This document shows positions 1-6,248 of a DNA stretch of 11,844 nucleotides, in pieces (the first letter of the stretch is position 1; each line of letters begins with the position of its first letter). The notes below the pieces were generated by a model. It was not told the origin of the DNA. It was given only the letters and a program-made list of their open reading frames with translations, and searched no databases. The translations under genes were made by a program, and so were the position numbers. Source of the DNA: DASXYU01 sp036502295 (lineage in GTDB: Bacteria > Actinomycetota > Actinomycetes > Mycobacteriales > Jatrophihabitantaceae); contig DASXYU010000083.1 in NCBI GenBank assembly GCA_036502295.1, forward strand, positions 1-11,844, read 5' to 3'.

Positions 1-447
1 GCCGGCGCCCGGCTTGTCGAGGCGGTCCTTCACCTCGGTCCAGAGGTTGGCGCCCTGTAGCGACTTTTCCACCACCGAGTCGAGTTCGGACTTCGCGATG
101 CGCTTGCTGTTCAGCTTCAGCCCTGCCGCGACGTTCTCATAGATCGACATCGTCGGGAACGGGTTGGGTCGCTGGAAGACCATGCCGATGGTGCGCCTCA
201 CGTCCACTGGGTCGACGGCAGCTCCGTAGATATCCTCCCCGTCCAGCTCGACATTGCCCTGGACGGAGGCGCCCGGAATCACCTCGTGCATACGGTTGAG
301 CGTGCGCAGCACAGTTGACTTGCCGCAGCCGGAGGGCCCGATGAACGCTGTTACGGACCGGGGCTCGATGGCGAAGTTTACGTCGCTGACCGCGAGGAAC
401 TTGCCGTAGTAGATATTGAGGTTCTTGGCGTCGATGCGCTTGGCCAT
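1..447 (-). CDS. pstB: Phosphate ABC transporter ATP-binding protein PstB (partial, C-terminus outside window)
   Basis: ATPase subunit of the high-affinity phosphate importer; it binds the cytoplasmic face of PstC/PstA and powers phosphate uptake. The 149 codons in the window begin MAKRIDAKNLNIYYGKF and contain Walker A GPSGCGKST at residues 37-45 and the Q-loop in VFQRPNPFPTMSI (Gln92), a sequence typical of PstB. The ABC signature, Walker B and switch His lie beyond the left edge; the full protein is usually about 250-260 residues. The ATG at 447 follows the pstA stop by 15 nt, with the purine-rich stretch GGGGACCGAGAC upstream, so it is the distal gene seen of the pstSCAB operon. The reading frame is open to base 1. 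Assignment is firm; the alternative paralogue name phoT (mycobacterial usage) cannot be excluded. Confidence 0.96.
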   Translation of the reverse strand, partial: MAKRIDAKNLNIYYGKFLAVSDVNFAIEPRSVTAFIGPSGCGKSTVLRTLNRMHEVIPGASVQGNVELDGEDIYGAAVDPVDVRRTIGMVFQRPNPFPTMSIYENVAAGLKLNSKRIAKSELDSVVEKSLQGANLWTEVKDRLDKPGAG

Positions 448-462
448 GTCTCGGTCCCCGCC

Positions 463-1425
463 TTAGTTCGCGACTTTGTTAAAGCGTCCGATGAACCGAG
501 CGAGCAGGTTCAGGACGAGTATGAGCAAGATGAGCGTGAGTGCAGTACCCCACATGCGCTCGGGAGCAAAGTTCGTCGCTGCACCGGTGACGCGGTTGCC
601 ATTGGCGTCGAGGTGGTAGGCCCCGCTACCGGTGGCCCTGTTCAGGTTGAGGAACATCTCATTGATCATCGTGGGCAGAGCTGCCTGGTTACCGTCGAAG
701 ACGTTGTAGTTGGTGTTCGCGGAATATGGACCCAGGATGAGAAGCGGTGCTGTCTCTCCAGCAACTCGGGCTACGCCGAGGACTACACCGGTGATGAGGC
801 CTGACATCGCGGCGGGGAGCACCACTCGCATGATTGTCTTCCACTTCACCACGCCGAGGGCGTATGAGGCTTCGCGGAGCTCGTTCGGAACAAGCTTGAG
901 CATCTCCTCGGTCGTCCGCACGATCACCGGGACCATCAGCAGAACCAGGGACAGCGAGACGAGCCACCCCGCCTTAGTGGTGTGCAGGGTGGAGATGAAG
1001 ACGGCGTAGATGAACAATGCCGCGACGATTGACGGGATACCGGTCATGATGTCGACCATGAATGTGGTGAGTTTGGCGATGGGTCCACGCCCGTACTCCA
1101 CCAGGTAGACGCCGACGAGGATGGCGATGGGCACGGAGATGACGGTGCAGAGGGCGACCTGTTCGAGGGTGCCGATGACGGCGTGGACGACACCGCCTCC
1201 AGCGTCCTGGTAGGTGATGCTGCGCTGGTTGGCGGACCACCACCCGGCGTGCGCCAAGACACGCCAGCCCTTGCTGATCACGGTTCCGAGCAACCAGATC
1301 AGCGGGACGAGGGCGATCAAGAAGGCGAGGGTCACCAGCACGGTGGCGCTACTGTTGGTGAACTTTCGTCGCCCGCTCACACGCTGGAACGCTGAGGACG
1401 GCGTAGCGCTCGTGACTGCCGTCAT
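463..1425 (-). CDS. pstA: Phosphate ABC transporter permease PstA
   Basis: Inner-membrane permease that pairs with PstC to form the phosphate channel. The 320-residue protein has a short polar N-terminus and about six hydrophobic segments. The cytoplasmic EAA loop that docks PstB is visible as ELREASYALGVVKWKTI, and it ends in a basic tail (FIGRFNKVAN). The start is chosen at ATG 1425 (MTAVTSATPSS), not at an in-frame codon 30 nt upstream. ATG 1425 overlaps the pstC stop as ATGA and is preceded by GGAAGGA seven nucleotides away, indicating translational coupling to pstC. A long polar loop (about residues 240-295, rich in Asn and Gly) lies before the last membrane segment. Length and topology are ordinary for the family. 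Confidence 0.95.
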   Translation of the reverse strand: MTAVTSATPSSAFQRVSGRRKFTNSSATVLVTLAFLIALVPLIWLLGTVISKGWRVLAHAGWWSANQRSITYQDAGGGVVHAVIGTLEQVALCTVISVPIAILVGVYLVEYGRGPIAKLTTFMVDIMTGIPSIVAALFIYAVFISTLHTTKAGWLVSLSLVLLMVPVIVRTTEEMLKLVPNELREASYALGVVKWKTIMRVVLPAAMSGLITGVVLGVARVAGETAPLLILGPYSANTNYNVFDGNQAALPTMINEMFLNLNRATGSGAYHLDANGNRVTGAATNFAPERMWGTALTLILLILVLNLLARFIGRFNKVAN

Positions 1426-2537
1426 GTGAAGTCCTTCCGACGGTTGACGATCCACCGCGCCGCTGCGTTGACGATGAACGTAAGTACGAAGAGCACCAGT
1501 CCGGCGGTGAGGTACGCGCCTGTTGTCAGCGGCGTCCGGAATTCCGAGGCGCTGTTCGCGATCTTCGAGGCGAACGTCTCGCCACCATCGAAGATCGAGA
1601 AGGAGAAGTCGCTGACCTTGCCGAGGATCATCATCACGGCAATGGTCTCCCCCAGCGCACGCCCCATGCCGAGCATCGCGCCGCTCACCACACCGGCACG
1701 CCCGTAGGGAAGCACCGCGAGGCGGATCATCTCCCAGCGCGTGGCTCCCAGAGCCCAGGCCGCTTCGATGTTCTGGCGGGGGGTTCGTTCGAAGACGTCA
1801 CGGCTGATCGCGGTGATGATCGGCAGGATCATGATCGCCAGCACGATGCCGGCGTCGAAGACGTTGCGGGTGGGGAACTTCTGCGCGAAAAGTCCGAGTC
1901 CTATGTTGTCGAGGACACCGACGACCCCCCTCAGCTTCGGCGCCAACACGCTGACGCCCCAGATGCCGTAAATAATCGACGGAATTGCGGCGAGGAGATC
2001 GATTATGTAGGCGACGGGGCGTGCAATTCTGCGTGGCGCGTACTGGGTGATGAACAGCGCGATGCCGACGGCGACCGGCACGGCTACGACCAGGGCAATG
2101 AGCGATGAGATCACGGTCGTCCACAGCATCGCCGCCACGCCAAAGCGCAGATCGTTGTCTGAGGTCGACCACGCGTCGGAGAACAAGAAGTTGACCTTGT
2201 CGTGCGCGATCGAATTCCACGACCGTGCCAAGAGGAACGCTGCGACCAGGACCACCAGCAGAATCACCACGAGTGACGCTGCTGAGGTCAGCCCTGCGAA
2301 GACAGAGTCGCCTCTGCGTTTGCGTCCGATGCTGAACAGGCCGGCGCCAACCACGGGCGGCGCGCCGTTGTCCACCAGGATCGCGGCCGCGGAACTGGAC
2401 GCGACGAGGTGCGAATCGGCGGAGGGCACGGCCGGGGCTGTGGGGTCGGCGCCCGTGTTGTCGCCGCCGGCACCGCGCGGCACGTTCGCAGCCGGGGGCT
2501 TTTCAGCCCCCGGCTGCGTTGTGGTCTCGTGGTCCAT
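1422..2537 (-). CDS. pstC: Phosphate ABC transporter permease PstC
   Basis: Permease partner of PstA in the phosphate importer. It is 371 residues with about six membrane segments, the first starting near residue 82, and an EAA loop reading QNIEAAWALGATRWEMI followed by MGRALGETIAV. The first 80 or so residues are a Pro/Ala/Gly-rich, apparently disordered extension longer than usual for PstC. Part of it is encoded by a perfect hairpin (2488-2517). ATG 2537 lies 11 nt after the pstS stop but has no clear ribosome binding site. Later in-frame GTG codons (for example at 2483) also lack one, so the start is uncertain while the body of the gene is secure. The 3' end overlaps pstA by 4 nt. Confidence 0.94.
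   Translation of the reverse strand: MDHETTTQPGAEKPPAANVPRGAGGDNTGADPTAPAVPSADSHLVASSSAAAILVDNGAPPVVGAGLFSIGRKRRGDSVFAGLTSAASLVVILLVVLVAAFLLARSWNSIAHDKVNFLFSDAWSTSDNDLRFGVAAMLWTTVISSLIALVVAVPVAVGIALFITQYAPRRIARPVAYIIDLLAAIPSIIYGIWGVSVLAPKLRGVVGVLDNIGLGLFAQKFPTRNVFDAGIVLAIMILPIITAISRDVFERTPRQNIEAAWALGATRWEMIRLAVLPYGRAGVVSGAMLGMGRALGETIAVMMILGKVSDFSFSIFDGGETFASKIANSASEFRTPLTTGAYLTAGLVLFVLTFIVNAAARWIVNRRKDFT
2488..2517 (-). promoter_or_regulatory. Perfect 13-bp stem-loop with GAAA tetraloop at the pstS-pstC junction
   Basis: Arms 2488-2500 and 2505-2517 are perfect complements, and the four-base loop reads GAAA (GNRA type) on the mRNA strand. It begins 20 nt downstream of the annotated pstC ATG and ends in a very GC-rich stem, with no U-tract after it, so it does not look like a simple intrinsic terminator. 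By analogy with stem-loops between binding-protein and permease genes in other ABC operons, it may protect the 3' end of pstS mRNA or damp pstC translation. That role is inference; the hairpin is seen directly. Confidence 0.7.
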
Positions 2538-2548
2538 CGGTGCCGTGC

Positions 2549-3652
2549 TTAGCTGATCGCGTCGACCGATGCAGCGACCTTCGTCCTCAGGTCATCTGGA
2601 AGCGGTGCGTAGCCGAGGCTGGCGAGAGCAGTCTGTCCTCCGCTGGCAGCGTAGGACAGAAAGTTCTTTACGAACGTGCCCTTCGCCGAGTCGCTGTACT
2701 TGGTGCAGGCGATCTCGTACGTCACGAGGACGATTGGGTAGGCATCTGCTGCCTTGGTGGCGTAGTCGAGCTTCAGTGTGTAGTCACCGTCGCCCTGTGA
2801 AGCAATCTGTGCCGCGCCGGCTGCAGCCGCAGCCGTGTCCTTGCTCAGCGCGATGGGGCTGCCCGCGCCGGTGTCGATCGAGGCGGTGGAAAGGCTAGAG
2901 GCCACAGCGAACGAGAACTCGTCGTAGCCGATCGCCCCTTCGGTCGAGGAGATGGCATCAGCCACACCCTGTGACTTCTCTGCACCTTGACCCGCGAAGC
3001 CGGCCTTTGTCGAATCCTTGTCGGGGGTTCCCGTAAAGATGTCGGGTGCCACTGCGGCGAGGTAAGTCTCGAAGTTCTGCGTGGTTCCGGAAGAGTCGGA
3101 GCGGTAGACCACCGAGATCGGAGTTGACGGCAAGGTTGCATCCGGGTTCAGCGCCTTGATTGCGGCGTCGTCCCATGTCTTGACCTGCCCGAGGAAGATC
3201 TTCGCGATGGTCGGTCCGTCTAGAACGAGACTGTCGACGCCGCTGAGCTTGTAAGCGATCGCGATCGGTCCGACGACCATCGGCAGGTCGAGTGGCGCGC
3301 TGCCGCAGCGGGTCTTCGCTTGCGCGAATTCGTCTGCGGAGAGAGCCGCATCCGAGCCGACGAAGTCGTCCGTTCCCGCGAGGAAGCCCGTAATCCCCGC
3401 TCCCGAGCCTGTGGGGTTGTAGCTGATCTTCGCGCCGCTGCACTGCGATTGATAGTCCTTGATCCACTGGCTCATCGCGTTGGTCTGCGCCGTTGAACCT
3501 TCGGCGGTGAGGTCACCACTGGAGCAAGTGCCCGCTGCGGCGGTGTCTGAGCCGGCGTTTGAGCCGCCCGAACTGGAGCAGGCGCTGAGCAGCACAGCTG
3601 CTGTTGCGATACCGGCGAACGTGGTCGCGAGTCCCTTGCGATTGAGCTTCAC
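2549..3652 (-). CDS. pstS: Phosphate-binding lipoprotein PstS
   Basis: Substrate-binding component of the phosphate importer, anchored to the outer face of the membrane. The 367-residue product begins with a basic-hydrophobic signal peptide and a lipobox LSAC with Cys25 as the lipidated residue, then a Ser/Gly-rich linker. Phosphate-site segments typical of PstS follow: AEGSTAQ, PTGSGAGITGF, VGSDAALS and YRSDSSGTTQNFETYL. The start is GTG 3652, preceded by GAAGGG with seven-nucleotide spacing; the nearby ATG is out of frame. It is the first gene of the pst operon, about 80 nt downstream of a PHO box, so induction on phosphate starvation is expected. It has no close relation to the mshD transcript except shared direction. 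Confidence 0.96.
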   Translation of the reverse strand: MKLNRKGLATTFAGIATAAVLLSACSSSGGSNAGSDTAAAGTCSSGDLTAEGSTAQTNAMSQWIKDYQSQCSGAKISYNPTGSGAGITGFLAGTDDFVGSDAALSADEFAQAKTRCGSAPLDLPMVVGPIAIAYKLSGVDSLVLDGPTIAKIFLGQVKTWDDAAIKALNPDATLPSTPISVVYRSDSSGTTQNFETYLAAVAPDIFTGTPDKDSTKAGFAGQGAEKSQGVADAISSTEGAIGYDEFSFAVASSLSTASIDTGAGSPIALSKDTAAAAAGAAQIASQGDGDYTLKLDYATKAADAYPIVLVTYEIACTKYSDSAKGTFVKNFLSYAASGGQTALASLGYAPLPDDLRTKVAASVDAIS

Positions 3653-3731
3653 TGTTCATCCCTTCAAGGCGGATGTCTTCAGGACATTGACACGACCGAC
3701 GGTAGGGAGGCGAGGTGGCGCCCCAGGAGAC

Positions 3732-3764
3732 CAAAAGTGAACTGAAAATGAACGAAACCTGAGC
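3732..3764 (-). promoter_or_regulatory. PHO box: 11-bp direct repeats upstream of pstS
   Basis: Read on the minus strand, two adjoining 11-mers GTTCATTTTCA (3743-3753) and GTTCACTTTTG (3732-3742) match the GTTCA-led direct repeat units bound by PhoP of actinomycetes. A third, weaker unit GCTCAGGTTTC (3754-3764) abuts them and keeps G-TCA. The array lies about 80 bp before the pstS GTG, the expected place for a phosphate-starvation activator site (PhoP or a RegX3-like regulator). I see no convincing -10 at the spacing expected if this repeat overlapped the -35, so the exact promoter is unresolved. Confidence 0.8.
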
Positions 3765-3778
3765 TAAAGGCATCTTCT

Positions 3779-3808
3779 TATCTAGCATGAGACGACTTGT
3801 GAGTGAAC
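3779..3808 (-). promoter_or_regulatory. Possible pstS promoter with an isolated PHO unit over its -35
   Basis: On the minus strand an extra PHO-like unit GTTCACTCACA (3798-3808) contains TTCACT (3802-3807), followed 17 bp later by TAGATA (3779-3784), a fair -35/-10 pair. It lies between the mshD stop and the main PHO box. Transcription would begin near 3772, giving a pstS leader of about 120 nt that includes the main PHO box. The unit starts exactly 55 bp, five 11-bp units, from the core repeats. The -10 matches only three positions of TATAAT, so this is tentative. Confidence 0.4.
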
Positions 3809-3817
3809 TAGGGACTG

Positions 3818-4639
3818 CTACGGGCCAACTTCGAGAGGTCGGTTCCACTGGATGTCACGGTCGTAGTCGACGAAACCGACGCGCATGTAGAGCCCACGCG
3901 CGCCGACGTTCGACTCGTCGACATAGAGGAGGACGAGGGGGCAGCCGCGCTCGCGCAGGTACTGCAGACCGGCGGCGAGGAGCACCTTGCCGAGCCCCAG
4001 CCCTTGCCCCGCGGGGTCCACCCCGATCACGTAGACCTCGCCGTTGCCGTCCTCATGACGTTTCGTGAAGTGATAGCCGATGAGGTTGCCCGCGCGCTCG
4101 GCGAGGAGCAGTCCGGCCGGGTCGAACCATGACTCCGCTTCGCGGGCTTCGATGTCTGCCCTGGTCCAGTCGCCCTGTTCGGGGTGGTCGGCGAAGGCTG
4201 CAGCATTCACCCGCAGGAAGGCGTCCTCATCCGCCCCAGGGACGAAGGGACGGATCACGACGCCTGCGGGAAGAGGTGGCACCACGATCTCGTCGGAGAG
4301 TGGGCGGCGCATCTGATGCAGGGTTCGGGCCGGGATGAATCCCTGGGCGCGAAGGGCGTTCTCAACCGGACTGCGCCTGCCGTGCGACCAGATGGTGGTC
4401 CCACCTAGTGCAACGACGTTGTCGATCAGGCGGTCGACAACGTGGGGATCGCTCGTGGCGACCTCGGCGTAGAGACCGTCGCGCTGGGCGTAGCCGACGA
4501 GTACACCATCGCTGTCACGGATCCTGACGTGCTCGACCTGGGGATCGTCCAACCGGGTCAGAGCCTGGTCGGAGAGGGGCGGTTGCCCGACCTCTGCCTG
4601 GATCCGCGCAGCGAGGGCGCGGATCTCGGAGACGGTCAG
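3818..4639 (-). CDS. mshD: Mycothiol synthase MshD (start uncertain, possibly CTG)
   Basis: Acetyl-CoA:desacetylmycothiol N-acetyltransferase, the last step of mycothiol synthesis, made of two GNAT domains. The C-terminal domain shows HPEQGDWTRADIEARE, SWFDPAG, a GEVYVIGVDP strand and the acetyl-CoA loop QGLGLG, all characteristic of MshD, as is LHQMRRPL between domains. The usual start codons allow only TTG 4552 (244 residues). However, the frame continues upstream with LTVSEIRALAARI and QALTRL, which resembles the N-terminus of known MshD. No ATG, GTG or TTG lies in that part; the only plausible initiator is CTG 4639, overlapping the glnR stop as CTGA and giving 273 residues (the M. tuberculosis enzyme is about 315). 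Coupling to glnR is likely. Confidence 0.9.
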   Translation of the reverse strand: MTVSEIRALAARIQAEVGQPPLSDQALTRLDDPQVEHVRIRDSDGVLVGYAQRDGLYAEVATSDPHVVDRLIDNVVALGGTTIWSHGRRSPVENALRAQGFIPARTLHQMRRPLSDEIVVPPLPAGVVIRPFVPGADEDAFLRVNAAAFADHPEQGDWTRADIEAREAESWFDPAGLLLAERAGNLIGYHFTKRHEDGNGEVYVIGVDPAGQGLGLGKVLLAAGLQYLRERGCPLVLLYVDESNVGARGLYMRVGFVDYDRDIQWNRPLEVGP

Positions 4640-5370
4640 TTGGCGGCGTCGAGTATCGCCTCGACGACGGCGACAACCTCGCGCTTCGCCGCCACCGGCT
4701 CAACTGTTGGGCGCACGAACTTGTAGCCGACGTTGCGGACGGTGCCGATCATCGCCTCGTGTTCGGGGCCGAGCTTGGCGCGCAGGCGGCGCACGTGCAC
4801 GTCGACGGTGCGGGTACCACCGAAGTAGTCATAGCCCCACACCTCCTGCACGAGGTGTGAGCGGGTGAAGACGCGCCCCGGGTGCTGGGCGAGGAACTTC
4901 AGCAGCTCAAACTCCTTGTAGGTGAGATCGAGGGGCGTGCCGGAGAGCTTCGCCGAGTAGGTGGTCTCGTCGATGGTGAGGTCGCCGATGTCGACGTGGT
5001 CGGGAATCGGGTCTTCGGCAGCCGCGCGGCGCTCGATCGCCAGGCGCAGGCGGGCGTCGAGTTCTGCCGGTCCGGCGGTGTCGAGAATGATGTCGTCGAT
5101 CGTCCACTCCGCGGAGAGGGCGATGAGGCCGCCCTCGGTGAGGACGGCGAGCACGGGCAGCGTGACACCGACGGTGCCGAGCACACGCGAGAACGAGCGG
5201 GCCGCGGCGAGGTCGCGACGGGCGTCGATGATGAGGGCATCGCCCAGATTGCGGTCGACCAGTGCGGCCGCATCCATGGGCAGCACGGTGACGTGGTGCG
5301 AGAGAAGTCCGAGCGAGGGCAGCACCTCAGCGGTCGGCTGCCGCGCGGCGGTGAGCAACGTCAGATCCAC
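4636..5370 (-). CDS. glnR: GlnR-type atypical response regulator of nitrogen metabolism
   Basis: OmpR-family transcription factor. The N-terminal receiver-like domain (residues 1-115) has DALIIDARRDL with Asp49, the position corresponding to Asp50 of Streptomyces GlnR, but lacks the usual acidic pocket, as expected for regulators that act without a cognate kinase. The winged-helix domain (about 140-225) contains PLDLTYKEFELLKFLAQHPGRVFTR, VWGYDYFGGTRTVDVHVRRLRAKLG and IGTVRNVGYK, close to mycobacterial GlnR. The start is GTG 5370 (VDLTLLTAARQ), with a perfect AGGAGG five nucleotides upstream; a longer frame reaching 5454 adds 28 residues with no homology. The product has 244 residues. It would control ammonium assimilation genes elsewhere. 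The mshD gene follows without a gap. Confidence 0.93.
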   Translation of the reverse strand: MDLTLLTAARQPTAEVLPSLGLLSHHVTVLPMDAAALVDRNLGDALIIDARRDLAAARSFSRVLGTVGVTLPVLAVLTEGGLIALSAEWTIDDIILDTAGPAELDARLRLAIERRAAAEDPIPDHVDIGDLTIDETTYSAKLSGTPLDLTYKEFELLKFLAQHPGRVFTRSHLVQEVWGYDYFGGTRTVDVHVRRLRAKLGPEHEAMIGTVRNVGYKFVRPTVEPVAAKREVVAVVEAILDAAN

Positions 5371-5411
5371 AAGCGCCTCCTGAGCACTGCAGGTTTGCGG
5401 GCCTGCGGTGG

Positions 5412-5437
5412 CAGGTGGGGCGGCGCTGCCCCACCTG
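5412..5437. promoter_or_regulatory. 10-bp perfect hairpin in the glnR / hydrolase divergent gap
   Basis: CAGGTGGGGC (5412-5421) and GCCCCACCTG (5428-5437) form a perfect inverted repeat around a six-base loop. It sits 41 bp upstream of the glnR GTG and 10 bp before the hydrolase GTG. Smaller repeats of GCAGG/CCTGC lie between it and glnR and could pair in alternative ways. It may be an operator shared by the divergent genes or a structured leader of glnR mRNA. No clear -10/-35 pair was found in this 77-bp gap. Confidence 0.55.
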
Positions 5438-5447
5438 ATGGGTTGCA

Positions 5448-6248
5448 GTGACAATACCGTTCGTGATCCAGCCGGTGAATATCGCCTACGCCACGTCAGA
5501 CGCGGTAGCCGTCCACGCCCTCTACTGGGTGCCGAAGGACGTTACCCACGAGCTGGGCTGTGTGGTGGCGCACGGCTTCACCGGATCCTCCGCCCGGCCG
5601 GAGGTCCAGCGGATCTGCCGCAGCCTCGCCGACACCGGCATTGGCGTTCTGAGCCCCGATTTCCGGGGGCACGGACGCTCCGGCGGTGCCACCACCGCAG
5701 GTGACCTCGAGACGCTGGACGTCGCGGCAGCCGTGAGGTGGCTACGCGCCCAGGGCTACCACAAAGTCGCGATTGTCGGATTCTCGATGGGCGGGTCGGC
5801 GGTCCTCCGCTATGCCGGCTCGGATGGGTGTGATGCCGATGCAGTGGTGAGTGTGAGTTCGCCAGGGATGTGGTTCGAGCGGGGCACCCGGCCCATGCGT
5901 CGCGTCCACTTCGTCCTTGAGAGAGCCGCTGGTCGGGCATTGCTGCGCTTCACCAAGGGCGTCCGAGTGGCCGGCAGCAAGTGGGAGGTCGTCCCCCGGG
6001 CGCCGCATGAGGTCGCCGGCGCGATCGACGTGCCCCTGCTGCTCGTCCACGGCGAGGACGACCACTACTTCCCGCGCCGGCACATCGACGCCCTCGCGGC
6101 TGCCGCCCCCGGCGCCACCGTCTGGATCGAGCCGGGGATGGCACATGCCGAGTCGGCGACGACCGAGGCGTTGACCGCACGCATCGCCGAGTGGCTCTGG
6201 GCCGTCCTCCGGGACGGCGTCTGGGACGATGTTCCCCGTGGTGATTGA
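5448..6248 (+). CDS. Alpha/beta-hydrolase family protein
   Basis: The 266-residue product is a soluble alpha/beta hydrolase of unknown substrate. Visible are the oxyanion-loop segment HGFTGSS (42-48), SPDFRGHGRSGG (69-80), the nucleophile elbow GFSMGG with Ser113, the acid residue in LLLVHGEDDHYFP (Asp204 or Asp205) and the base in GMAHAES (His233). No signal peptide is present, so it is probably cytoplasmic. It reads away from glnR and overlaps the next membrane protein gene by 20 nt, suggesting cotranscription. GTG 5448 is used; its ribosome binding site is weak and a later GTG (5463) cannot be excluded. Serine hydrolases of this type include esterases and peptidases; nothing in the sequence selects one. 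Confidence 0.85.
   Translation: MTIPFVIQPVNIAYATSDAVAVHALYWVPKDVTHELGCVVAHGFTGSSARPEVQRICRSLADTGIGVLSPDFRGHGRSGGATTAGDLETLDVAAAVRWLRAQGYHKVAIVGFSMGGSAVLRYAGSDGCDADAVVSVSSPGMWFERGTRPMRRVHFVLERAAGRALLRFTKGVRVAGSKWEVVPRAPHEVAGAIDVPLLLVHGEDDHYFPRRHIDALAAAAPGATVWIEPGMAHAESATTEALTARIAEWLWAVLRDGVWDDVPRGD

Noticed and set aside
1426..1455. Extension of pstA to 1455
   Set aside because: ATG 1425 has GGAAGGA at the right distance and forms an ATGA overlap with pstC; the extra ten residues are unsupported.
2488..2517. Intrinsic terminator after pstS
   Set aside because: No U-tract follows on the mRNA strand and the operon continues directly into pstC, pstA and pstB.
3732..3762. Reading the pstS upstream region as a GlnR box
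   Set aside because: GTGAAC and GAAAC on the plus strand vaguely fit a GlnR site, but the contiguous 11-bp GTTCA repeats fit a PHO box much better and the genes are phosphate transport genes.
5371..5454. Extension of glnR to the upstream start at 5454
   Set aside because: GTG 5370 has a perfect AGGAGG and matches the N-terminus of known GlnR; the extra 28 residues run through the hairpin and resemble no family member.
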